Shown here in pieces: positions 1-5,110 of a DNA stretch of 5,110 nt. Position 1 is the first letter of the stretch; each line of letters starts with the position of its first letter. The position numbers were made by a program, and so were the translations under genes. Under the pieces are notes generated by a model. That model saw only the letters and a list, made by a program, of their open reading frames with translations, had not been told where the DNA came from and searched no databases. This stretch comes from Gammaproteobacteria bacterium (GTDB lineage: Bacteria > Pseudomonadota > Gammaproteobacteria > Pseudomonadales > Halomonadaceae): assembly GCA_023485185.1 (NCBI GenBank), contig JAMCZP010000073.1:1-5110 (forward strand), written 5' to 3'.

Positions 1-204
1 GCGGAGCGAGTGAAAAGTCCCGAGCTGCTCGAAACCATGGAACGAGTTGCCGAGTTCAGCTTTGAGCACGGACTGCTCGGTGATATGGCGCCCAATGCAG
101 GTGTGGTGGGCATTGAAACGCCAAGCGGCGTATTTGGCGATGAGAGCAACGTACAGCTGCGTTTCGACCCAAGCTTTACCCAAGCTTACCTCGACGCCCA
201 GTAA
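1..204 (+). CDS. ABC transporter periplasmic substrate-binding protein, C-terminal end (partial)
   Basis: Only the last 67 codons and the TAA stop (202-204) are present; the reading frame is open from base 1, so the gene starts outside the window. An internal ATG in another frame and the in-frame GTG at base 10 are not believable starts. The fragment is helix-rich, carries a Gly/Pro-rich stretch (residues about 34-47) and ends in RFDPSFTQAYLDAQ. This end resembles NrtA/TauA-like binding proteins that are annotated as 'putative urea ABC transporter, substrate-binding' next to urea carboxylases. Its role would be to capture the substrate in the periplasm and deliver it to the permease just downstream. 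The family call rests mostly on gene order (binding protein, permease, ATPase, UAAP1, UAAP2, carboxylase) because so little sequence is visible. Given the riboswitch further down, guanidine is the likely ligand; that is inference. Confidence 0.8.
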   Translation, partial: AERVKSPELLETMERVAEFSFEHGLLGDMAPNAGVVGIETPSGVFGDESNVQLRFDPSFTQAYLDAQ

Positions 205-214
205 CACGTTGAAT

Positions 215-237
215 GGGAGCGGCGACTGGCCGCTCCC
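215..237 (+). other. Intercistronic GC-rich stem-loop
   Basis: GGGAGCGGC (215-223) pairs perfectly with GCCGCTCCC (229-237) around the 5-nt loop GACTG, giving a 9-bp stem of which eight pairs are G-C. It sits 10 nt after the stop of the binding-protein gene and 12 nt before the first possible start of the permease. The downstream bases (CCACTCTTATCT) are not a U-tract, so it is a poor intrinsic terminator. Stem-loops at this position in ABC operons commonly protect the upstream mRNA and raise the binding protein over the membrane components. That function is inferred here; partial termination is the alternative. Confidence 0.6.
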
Positions 238-249
238 CCACTCTTATCT

Positions 250-1089
250 GTGGATACCGCCATGAAGCGATTAATCAATCTCACGCCCTCTCGGGGCGGC
301 CGATGGCTCTTAGGACTACTGCCCTTCTTGTTACTGGCGATGCTCTATATGAGCCTCTCCAATGCAAGGCTGGCGGAAAACCCCAACGACCGTCTGCTGC
401 CCACCCCGTCTACCATGGCAAGCTCCTTTTACCATTTAGCCACTGCCGAAAACGTGCGAACCGGGCAGATTGTGCTGTGGACAGACACCTTTGCAAGCCT
501 GGAGCGCATTGTCATTGGGGTAGGTATCAGTGCTTTGATTGGCTTAGTGGTAGGCATTATCAACGGCGGCATCCCTCTCGTTCGCGCCAAGCTTTCGCCA
601 CTAGTGACGGTAGCCTCGCTGATTCCGCCCATGGCGATACTGCCGGTCCTGTTTATTGCTTTCGGCACCGGCGAGGCCGCTAAAATTGCGCTGATCGTGA
701 TTGGGGTAACGCCCTTTCTTATTCGCGATCTGCAAGGCCATGCCCTGCGGCTGCCAGATGAGCAATTGATTAAAGCGCAAACCTTAGGCGCTAGCTCTTG
801 GCAAGTGCTGCTAAGAGTCCTGCTACCGCAGCTTACTCCACGGCTCTTAAATGCCACCCGCTTGGCACTGGGCACCGCGTGGCTGTTTTTAATCGCCGCA
901 GAAGCCATTGCCGCTCAGGAAGGGCTTGGCTATCGCATTTTTCTGGTACGCCGTTACCTCTCCATGGATGTGATTTTGCCCTATGTGGCCTGGATCACCC
1001 TACTGGCGTTTCTGCTTGACCAGCTGTTGGCCTGGATTTCTCGGCTGGCATTCCCCTGGTACCACTCAAGCGCAGGAGATAACTCATGA
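250..1089 (+). CDS. ABC transporter permease, SsuC/TauC-like (guanidine/urea-type uptake system)
   Basis: Inner-membrane permease of the nitrate/sulfonate/taurine (BPD_transp_1) family, 279 residues from GTG 250 or 275 from ATG 262. Hydrophobic segments lie at about residues 18-36, 86-105, 117-138, 143-157, 204-222 and 241-262, a normal six-helix layout. The EAA cytoplasmic loop that docks the ATPase is visible as KAQTLGASSWQVLLRVLLPQ (residues 175-194). Neither start has a recognisable Shine-Dalgarno sequence. ATG 262 leaves the basic N-terminus MKRLIN before the first helix and may be the true start; GTG 250 is the longest choice. The stop (1087-1089) overlaps the ATPase start as ATGA, indicating translational coupling. 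The substrate cannot be read from the sequence; its place in the carboxylase operon suggests guanidine or urea. Confidence 0.93.
   Translation: MDTAMKRLINLTPSRGGRWLLGLLPFLLLAMLYMSLSNARLAENPNDRLLPTPSTMASSFYHLATAENVRTGQIVLWTDTFASLERIVIGVGISALIGLVVGIINGGIPLVRAKLSPLVTVASLIPPMAILPVLFIAFGTGEAAKIALIVIGVTPFLIRDLQGHALRLPDEQLIKAQTLGASSWQVLLRVLLPQLTPRLLNATRLALGTAWLFLIAAEAIAAQEGLGYRIFLVRRYLSMDVILPYVAWITLLAFLLDQLLAWISRLAFPWYHSSAGDNS
1074..1080 (+). promoter_or_regulatory. Ribosome binding site of the ATPase gene
   Basis: AGGAGAT, 5 nt before ATG 1086 and inside the 3' end of the permease gene. It is a strong Shine-Dalgarno match and fixes the ATPase start at the ATGA overlap. Confidence 0.8.
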
Positions 1090-1880
1090 GCCTGCTGGCC
1101 GCCAAACGGTTAGAGAAGCACTACGGCAATCATGTGGTGCTCGAAAACCTTAATTTTAGCGTTGAGCCTGGGGAGTTTGTCACCTTAGTGGGCGCCTCAG
1201 GCTGCGGTAAAACCACCTTCCTTAAAATGCTGCTGGGCACCGAAGCCACCTCACGGGGCAGTCTCACGCTGGACGATCAGCCTATTCCCAATGAGCCGGG
1301 GCCTGATCGCGGCGTGGTGTTCCAGAAGTACTCCGTCTTCCCCCACTTAACCGTGCTGGGCAACGTGATGATTGCCGATGAGCTGCACAGCGCCAAGTTG
1401 CTGGGCAAATGTTTCGGTGCCGCCAAGCGCCGTGTGATAGAAAAGGCCCGCGTCCGCATTGACGAAGTGGGACTGAGCCATGCGCTCAACAAGCACCCCC
1501 ACGAGCTCTCCGGCGGCATGCAACAGCGCTTAGCCATCGCTCAGGCGCTGATGATGCGGCCGCGTATTTTACTGCTCGATGAGCCTTTTGGCGCGCTAGA
1601 CCCAGGCATTCGCCAGGACATGCATGTGCTGATTAATCGTCTGTGGCAAGAGCAGCAGTTGACCATTTTTATGATCACCCACGATCTGAAAGAAGCCTTT
1701 GAGCTGGGCACGCGGCTATGGGTATTCGATAAAACCCGCCACGACCCACAGGCACCGGAAGCTTTCGGCGCAACGATCACCTACGACCTACCTATATCAA
1801 GAGACCATCCCTCTGCCGAATTAAAAGAGGCGCTTAACCAGGGCGGCCTGAAAACCCAACCCCAGGAGACGCTGCTATGA
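1086..1880 (+). CDS. ABC transporter ATP-binding protein, SsuB/TauB-like
   Basis: Cytoplasmic ATPase subunit (264 residues) that powers the permease upstream. All nucleotide-binding motifs are intact: Walker A GASGCGKTT (36-44), Q-loop Gln80 in VVFQKYSVFPHLTVLGNV, ABC signature LSGGMQQR (141-148), Walker B ILLLDEP (161-167), D-loop GALDPG (169-174) and switch His199 in MITHDL. The length is usual for nitrate/taurine/sulfonate ATPases. About 45 C-terminal residues beyond the core (from about 218) contain no motif I recognise. The start is set by AGGAGAT five bases upstream, and the end overlaps the next gene by ATGA. No disabling change is visible, so the importer should be functional. Specificity comes from the binding protein and permease, so this subunit says nothing about substrate. 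Confidence 0.96.
   Translation: MSLLAAKRLEKHYGNHVVLENLNFSVEPGEFVTLVGASGCGKTTFLKMLLGTEATSRGSLTLDDQPIPNEPGPDRGVVFQKYSVFPHLTVLGNVMIADELHSAKLLGKCFGAAKRRVIEKARVRIDEVGLSHALNKHPHELSGGMQQRLAIAQALMMRPRILLLDEPFGALDPGIRQDMHVLINRLWQEQQLTIFMITHDLKEAFELGTRLWVFDKTRHDPQAPEAFGATITYDLPISRDHPSAELKEALNQGGLKTQPQETLL
1864..1869 (+). promoter_or_regulatory. Ribosome binding site of the first DUF1989 gene
   Basis: AGGAGA, 7 nt before ATG 1877 and within the 3' end of the ATPase gene. Together with the ATGA overlap it supports ATG 1877 as the start. Confidence 0.8.
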
Positions 1881-2599
1881 ACAGCGAGCCAAGCTACACC
1901 ACCCATTTACCCGGCGGGCATCACTGGTCACTGCGCCTGCGCAGAGGCACCACGCTCACGTTGACCGCCAAAGAAGCAGATAGCAACGTGGGGATGCTCT
2001 TCTACAACCCGGAAAATCTGCTGGAGCGCTTGAACCTGCCGGACACCTTAAAGTGCCAGCACACCTTTAAGCTCACCCAGGGCCACTGTCTCTACTCGGA
2101 TATGGGGCGTATTTTTGCCTCTATCACCCACGATGACATGGGTTGGCACGATAGCGTCGGCGGCAACTTGATGCCTCACCATCTATTGAAGAAAGGTTGG
2201 CAGCCGGTCAGCTATCAGCAGGCCCATAACGACTGGACCCGCACCGGCTTCGACGCCTTTTTAGTGGAGCTTGCCAAGTACGGCCTGGGCCGTAGGGATA
2301 TGGCCGCCAATCTCAATCTTTTCTCCCGGGTAGAGAGCGACGATGAGGGCAAGCTGCGCTATGTCAGTGGCCACTGCAAACCGAACAATAGCGTCACGCT
2401 GCGCTTTGAGATGGACACACTGGTGCTGCTGCACACCTGCCCCCACCCCCTCGACCCAAGCGCAGAGTACCCTCGTCGCGGTGTAGACATCGCCCTCGGG
2501 ACCGCCGAGCCAATGGCGGAAGACGACCCCTGCTACCTTTCGCGGCCAGAAAACGCTCGTGGCTTCGCCAACAATCGCCTTTACCACCTCGGCCTATAA
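1877..2599 (+). CDS. DUF1989 protein, urea carboxylase-associated protein 1 (UAAP1) type; probable carboxyguanidine deiminase subunit
   Basis: A 240-residue soluble protein with no signal peptide or membrane segment. Features matching the UAAP1 branch of DUF1989 are an N-terminal PGGHHWSLRLRRGTTLTL (12-29), HDDMGWHDSVGGN (85-97), GLGRRDMAANLNLF (136-149), GHCKPNNSVTLRFEMD (165-180) and TCPHPLDP (187-194). In characterised relatives the two carboxylase-associated DUF1989 proteins form the heteromeric carboxyguanidine deiminase CgdAB, which removes ammonia from carboxyguanidine to give allophanate. I do not assign the A or B letter because I am not certain which paralogue carries which name. 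At the position where the neighbouring paralogue has [11 protein letters not shown], this protein has MGWHDSVGGNL, so the two subunits differ at a likely active-site or metal-site loop. It overlaps the ATPase by ATGA. Its stop is in the same frame as the following gene (see findings). Confidence 0.9.
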   Translation: MNSEPSYTTHLPGGHHWSLRLRRGTTLTLTAKEADSNVGMLFYNPENLLERLNLPDTLKCQHTFKLTQGHCLYSDMGRIFASITHDDMGWHDSVGGNLMPHHLLKKGWQPVSYQQAHNDWTRTGFDAFLVELAKYGLGRRDMAANLNLFSRVESDDEGKLRYVSGHCKPNNSVTLRFEMDTLVLLHTCPHPLDPSAEYPRRGVDIALGTAEPMAEDDPCYLSRPENARGFANNRLYHLGL

Positions 2600-2605
2600 G
2601 GGGGA
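2598..2605 (+). promoter_or_regulatory. Likely ribosome binding site of the second DUF1989 gene
   Basis: AAGGGGGA overlaps the TAA stop of the first DUF1989 gene. Using AAGG as the core leaves 4 nt to an ACG codon at 2606 and 13 nt to an ATT codon at 2615 (10 nt if the GGGGG run is the core). Nothing similar precedes the TTG at 2651. The site therefore argues that translation starts upstream of 2651, although no ATG, GTG or TTG is present there. Confidence 0.5.
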
Positions 2606-3253
2606 ACGAACACCATTATTATTGAAAGCACTTTACGCCCCGAAAACGCTTTGAGCCGCACCACGGTCAACGCGGGCGATCATTACATTGGCACCGTCAA
2701 ACGCGGCCAAACCCTGCGTATTCTCGATTTAGAGGGTAATCAAGCCGCCGATACGCTGTTCTTCAGCGCCGACGATACCGCCGAGCGCTATAGCGCTATG
2801 GACACGGTACGCGAGCAAGGCGCGGTTTATCTCACCGCAGGCACCACGCTGGTGTCTAGCGAAGGCCGCGCCATGCTAACGATTACCGCCGACACCTGCG
2901 GCCGCCACGACACCCTGGGCGGCGCGTGCGCAAGCGAGAGCAACACCGTGCGCTACGACCTTGAAAAGCGTCATATGCACTCCTGTCGGGATAACTGGAT
3001 GCAAGCGATTGCCAACTTTCCAGAGTTCGGTCTGACCAAGCGCGACATCACCCACAACATCAACTTCTTTATGAACGTGCCGGTCACCGCCGATGGCGGG
3101 CTGACCTTTGAGGATGGCATCTCAGCGCCAGGCAAGTATGTGGAGATGGTCGCTGAGATGGATGTGATCGTGCTGGTCTCCAACTGCCCTCAGCTCAACA
3201 ACCCCTGCAACGGCTACAACCCAACGCCTATCGAGCTGTTGGTTTGGGACTGA
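2606..3253 (+). CDS. DUF1989 protein, urea carboxylase-associated protein 2 (UAAP2) type; probable carboxyguanidine deiminase subunit; start codon non-canonical
   Basis: Second, paralogous DUF1989 protein, expected to pair with the one encoded upstream as CgdAB and convert carboxyguanidine to allophanate. Numbered from TTG 2651, recognisable blocks are [14 protein letters not shown] (26-39), [17 protein letters not shown] (82-98), [16 protein letters not shown] (130-145), [13 protein letters not shown] (154-166) and [16 protein letters not shown] (178-193). The cysteines and histidine of [11 protein letters not shown] are probable metal or catalytic residues (inference from conservation in the family). 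The start is the problem. The only conventional start is TTG 2651 (200 residues), without a ribosome binding site. The frame continues upstream as [15 protein letters not shown], which fits the usual UAAP2 N-terminus, and ACG 2606 sits just after AAGGGGGA. A single T-to-C change of an ancestral ATG would explain this. The coordinates use ACG 2606 (215 residues); ATT 2615 is another candidate. Confidence 0.85.
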   Translation, partial: TNTIIIESTLRPENALSRTTVNAGDHYIGTVKRGQTLRILDLEGNQAADTLFFSADDTAERYSAMDTVREQGAVYLTAGTTLVSSEGRAMLTITADTCGRHDTLGGACASESNTVRYDLEKRHMHSCRDNWMQAIANFPEFGLTKRDITHNINFFMNVPVTADGGLTFEDGISAPGKYVEMVAEMDVIVLVSNCPQLNNPCNGYNPTPIELLVWD

Positions 3254-3271
3254 TATGAGAATAGGCGCTGA

Positions 3272-3419
3272 TCAAGTCAGGAGAGTAAGCGAAACGTCTT
3301 TTTCAGGGCCGGAAAGAGCTCCATGCAATTCCGGCATTCCCGCCATCCATGGCGGTCAGATGAAAAAGCCGAGCGCCCATGGATGGGTTCACAGCGTTTT
3401 CGCGTCTCTTCTGACTTGG
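3272..3419 (+). repeat. Imperfect inverted repeat / long stem in the carboxylase leader
   Basis: TCAAGTCAGGAGAG (3272-3285) pairs with CTCTTCTGACTTGG (3406-3419) over 14 base pairs, two of them G-U. After a small internal loop (TAA against GT), GCGAAACG (3289-3296) pairs with CGTTTTCGC (3395-3403) with one bulged T. Two hairpins lie inside: GCCGGAA/TTCCGGC (3308-3314 with 3329-3335) and CCGCCA/TGGCGG (3340-3345 with 3350-3355, loop TCCA). No convincing gene lies here; the reading frames that cross it have no ribosome binding site and no recognisable product. It could be an extended regulatory leader in front of the riboswitch, a processing site separating the carboxylase mRNA from the upstream genes, or a small inverted-repeat element without visible target duplication. 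The pairing is directly seen; the role is unknown. Confidence 0.55.
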
Positions 3420-3435
3420 CCACAGCACTAAAGCC

Positions 3436-3480
3436 CTGGAGACGACTCCGGAAGGCCTATTATTCTGCGGGACGACCCGC
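3436..3480 (+). promoter_or_regulatory. Guanidine-II (mini-ykkC) riboswitch
   Basis: Two short hairpins, each closed by the tetraloop ACGA, follow one another. P1 is CUGGAG-ACGA-CUCCGG (3436-3451; six pairs including one U-G). P2 is GCGGG-ACGA-CCCGC (3467-3480; five G-C pairs). The linker is 15 nt (3452-3466). Two tandem hairpins with ACGR loops, each closed by a G-C pair, are the defining signature of mini-ykkC RNAs, which bind guanidinium through loop-loop contact. The carboxylase ATG is 20 nt after P2. A translational switch is plausible: UCUGC at 3464-3468, part of it in the 5' side of P2, can pair with GCAGG at 3489-3493 around the weak Shine-Dalgarno (one U-G pair), and GCCU at 3455-3458 can pair with AGGC at 3491-3494. 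No U-tract follows P2, so intrinsic termination is unlikely. The class call rests on seen sequence; the sequestering pairs are inferred. Confidence 0.88.
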
Positions 3481-3489
3481 CTTTGTTTG

Positions 3490-3500
3490 CAGGCAGTGCC
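3490..3500 (+). promoter_or_regulatory. Weak ribosome binding site of the carboxylase gene
   Basis: CAGG (AGG at 3491-3493) lies 7 nt before ATG 3501. It chooses ATG 3501 over the in-frame TTG 3483, which has no site and lies just after riboswitch hairpin P2. Bases around it are complementary to the P1-P2 linker and to the 5' edge of P2, as expected for a site masked without ligand. Confidence 0.5.
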
Positions 3501-4697
3501 ATGTCCATCAATAAAACGTTTAGCAAAGTACTGATTGCCAATCGCGGTGCTATTGCCGCCCGCATCTTACGCACGCTTAAAGCGCTGGGTGTAGGCAGTG
3601 TGGTGATTTATGCCGATGCGGATCGCGATGCGCCTTATGTTCACCAAGCCGATGAGGCCTATCCGCTAGGTGAAGGCGGTGCCAGCGATACTTATCTCAA
3701 TATCGATAAGCTCATCACCATTGCCAAACAAAGCGGCGCCCAGGCGGTCCATCCCGGCTACGGCTTCTTGTCTGAAAATACCCGCTTTATCGCTGCCTGC
3801 GATGCAGCCGGATTAACCTTTTTAGGCCCCGCCGTCGACCAGATTCAGCAGTTTGGTCTGAAGCATGAAGCACGCACGCTCGCCAAGCAAGCCGGGGTAC
3901 CACTAGTGCCCGGCTCCGAGCTTCTTGCCAGCGTTGATGAAGCCCACAAAAGCGCCGAGCAGATCGGATACCCGGTCATGCTCAAATCCACCGCAGGCGG
4001 TGGCGGTATCGGCATGCAGGTATGCCAAACGCCCGCTGAGCTTGAGCGTGCCTTTGACTCGGTAAAAGGCCTGGGTGAGCGCAACTTCGGCGATGGCGGC
4101 GTGTTTCTGGAAGCCTATATCGCCCGCGCCCGCCACTTGGAAGTGCAACTGTTTGGCGACGGCCAGGGCAACGTGGTGGCGCTCGGCGAGCGCGACTGCT
4201 CCACCCAACGCCGCCACCAAAAAGTGCTCGAAGAGTGCCCTGCCCCTAACCTTCCAGAACACGTTCGCCAGGCACTCCACGCCACCGCCGTTCAGTTGGG
4301 AAAAGCGGTCAACTATCGCAGCGCCGGTACCGTCGAGTTTATTTATGATAACGAACGTGAGGCGTTCTATTTTCTCGAAGTGAATACACGCCTTCAGGTC
4401 GAGCACGGCGTCACTGAGATGGTGTATGGGATTGATATCGTTGAATGGATGGTAAAGCTGGGTGCGGGTGAACTGCCCAGTCTTGAGTCACTCACCAAAG
4501 ATCTCGCCCCCAGCGGCTATGCGGTTCAGGCGCGTTTATATGCTGAAGATCCCGCCCACGATTTTCGCCCCAGCGCAGGCCTACTGACGGAGGTCGATTT
4601 CCCCCAAGCTGACGGCCTACGTATCGACCACGCCATTGAAGCCGGGCTTGAAATCTCAGCCCTCTTCGACCCCATACACCATCTCTGGCCAAAGTGA
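3501..4697 (+). CDS. Urea/guanidine carboxylase, biotin carboxylase part, ended early by a frameshift
   Basis: This 398-residue frame is the N-terminal biotin carboxylase domain of a large biotin-dependent carboxylase usually called urea carboxylase. With ATP and bicarbonate it carboxylates biotin for transfer to the substrate, here probably guanidine. Visible elements are [14 protein letters not shown] (9-22), [10 protein letters not shown] (84-93), the ATP-grasp glycine loop [10 protein letters not shown] (163-172), [15 protein letters not shown] (231-245), the catalytic block [16 protein letters not shown] (291-306) and QARLYAEDP (343-351) with the conserved active-site Arg345. At residue 390 the family motif D-P-x-(L/I)-A-K is broken: the frame reads DPIHHLWPK and stops at TGA 4695, while the expected [15 protein letters not shown] continues in another frame. 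Full-length relatives exceed 1,100 residues, so this piece alone would lack the carboxyltransferase and biotin carrier domains. The start is ATG 3501, under the guanidine-II riboswitch. Confidence 0.92.
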   Translation: MSINKTFSKVLIANRGAIAARILRTLKALGVGSVVIYADADRDAPYVHQADEAYPLGEGGASDTYLNIDKLITIAKQSGAQAVHPGYGFLSENTRFIAACDAAGLTFLGPAVDQIQQFGLKHEARTLAKQAGVPLVPGSELLASVDEAHKSAEQIGYPVMLKSTAGGGGIGMQVCQTPAELERAFDSVKGLGERNFGDGGVFLEAYIARARHLEVQLFGDGQGNVVALGERDCSTQRRHQKVLEECPAPNLPEHVRQALHATAVQLGKAVNYRSAGTVEFIYDNEREAFYFLEVNTRLQVEHGVTEMVYGIDIVEWMVKLGAGELPSLESLTKDLAPSGYAVQARLYAEDPAHDFRPSAGLLTEVDFPQADGLRIDHAIEAGLEISALFDPIHHLWPK

Positions 4698-5110
4698 TTG
4701 TTCATGCCGACAGCCGCGACGCTGCGATTGAACAATTAGCGGACACCCTGGATAGCGCCAGCGTTTACGGCATTACCACCAACCGCGCTTGGCTTGCCCA
4801 TGTACTGCGCGCAGAACGATTTCGCGACGCTGATTTAGACACTCACTGGCTAACTACGTTGGTGTGGGCACCGCCTGCCATTGAGGTGATCGCCCCCGGC
4901 ACGATGACAACGATCCAAGATGTTCCCGGCCGCCAGGGCCACTGGGATGTGGGTGTGCCGCCCTCGGGGCCGTTTGATGACTGGTCGTTTCGCCTAGGTA
5001 ATCGTCTGCTCAATAACACCGCCGATGCCGCTGGACTTGAGATCACCCTGACAGGCCCTACGCTGCGCTTTCACCGCGCCACGCAAATTGTACTGGCGGG
5101 AGCCGAACTG
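4683..5110 (+). pseudogene. Urea/guanidine carboxylase, continuation after the frameshift (runs off the right edge)
   Basis: A second frame, shifted relative to the N-terminal part, resumes the same protein as [20 protein letters not shown] and stays open to the window end. It first completes the biotin carboxylase C-terminal subdomain (YGITTNRAWLAHVL, about 4767-4808) and then enters the KipA/AHS2-type carboxyltransferase domain from about 4880: IEVIAPGTMTTIQDVPGRQG, VGVPPSGPFDDWSFRLGNRL and AAGLEITLTGPTLRF. This order, biotin carboxylase followed by a KipA-like domain, is that of urea carboxylases and urea amidolyases; the KipI-like and biotin carrier domains should follow outside the window. 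Separate translation is conceivable because GTG 4694 overlaps the upstream stop as GTGA, but no Shine-Dalgarno sequence precedes it. The simplest view is one gene with a frameshift, either a true mutation or a sequence error. Codon use does not change visibly across the break. Confidence 0.85.

Noticed and set aside
215..250. Rho-independent terminator after the binding-protein gene
   Set aside because: The stem is strong, but the following bases are CCACTCTTATCT rather than a U-tract, and the operon continues.
429..908. Long minus-strand open frame opposite the permease gene
   Set aside because: It lies wholly within a clear membrane permease gene, has no recognisable domain and is a typical shadow frame of GC-rich coding DNA.
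3231..3265. Possible promoter with an extended -10 (TGATATGAG) before the carboxylase leader
   Set aside because: No acceptable -35 hexamer at the right spacing; too weak to list, although a promoter for the riboswitch transcript would make sense.
3266..3304. Possible intrinsic terminator after the second DUF1989 gene (CGCT/AGCG followed by TCTTTTT)
   Set aside because: The stem is only four pairs with a long loop, and its bases are better used in the 14-bp long-range stem.
3254..3435. Guanidine-I (ykkC) riboswitch in the first part of the leader
   Set aside because: I could not find the conserved ykkC core sequences; only the ACGA-loop mini-ykkC pattern further downstream fits.
3323..3514. 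Small + strand open frame crossing the leader and riboswitch
   Set aside because: It overlaps the two ACGA hairpins and the carboxylase start, has no ribosome binding site and encodes an Arg/Trp-rich product like nothing I know.
3903..4406. Minus-strand open frame of 167 codons opposite the carboxylase
   Set aside because: The + strand encodes all biotin carboxylase motifs here; the reverse frame shows no motif or ribosome binding site.

Overview
The window looks like part of a gammaproteobacterial chromosome. Moderately high GC, ATGA gene overlaps and the style of the proteins suggest a Halomonas-like member of the Halomonadaceae; that assignment is inference from composition and protein character, not a database match. 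All genes lie on the + strand and form one operon. Databases usually label such genes 'urea carboxylase / urea ABC transporter', but here they are better read as a guanidine uptake and degradation operon.

Layout: (1) 1-204, the C-terminal end of a periplasmic substrate-binding protein; (2) 215-237, a 9-bp GC-rich intercistronic hairpin; (3) 250-1089, an ABC permease of the SsuC/TauC type; (4) 1086-1880, its ATPase, overlapping the permease by ATGA; (5) 1877-2599, a DUF1989 protein of the UAAP1 type, again overlapping by ATGA; (6) about 2606-3253, a second DUF1989 protein (UAAP2 type), in the same reading frame as the first and separated from it by one TAA stop, with no ATG start; (7) 3254-3500, a 247-nt structured leader ending in two hairpins with ACGA tetraloops, a mini-ykkC (guanidine-II) riboswitch; (8) 3501-5110, the biotin-dependent urea/guanidine carboxylase, interrupted by a frameshift near 4674-4684 and running off the right edge.

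How the genes work together: the transporter imports the substrate. The carboxylase uses ATP and bicarbonate to carboxylate it. The two DUF1989 proteins match the carboxyguanidine deiminase pair (CgdA/CgdB), which converts carboxyguanidine to allophanate. An allophanate hydrolase, expected downstream but outside the window, would release ammonia and CO2. The guanidine-II riboswitch directly in front of the carboxylase is the strongest local evidence that the substrate is guanidine rather than urea.

The main points for a second look are the riboswitch inside the operon, the carboxylase frameshift with its GTGA stop/start overlap, the missing canonical start of the second DUF1989 gene, and the long inverted-repeat fold between that gene and the riboswitch. 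I see a variant of a known pathway with unusual local architecture, not a wholly new system.
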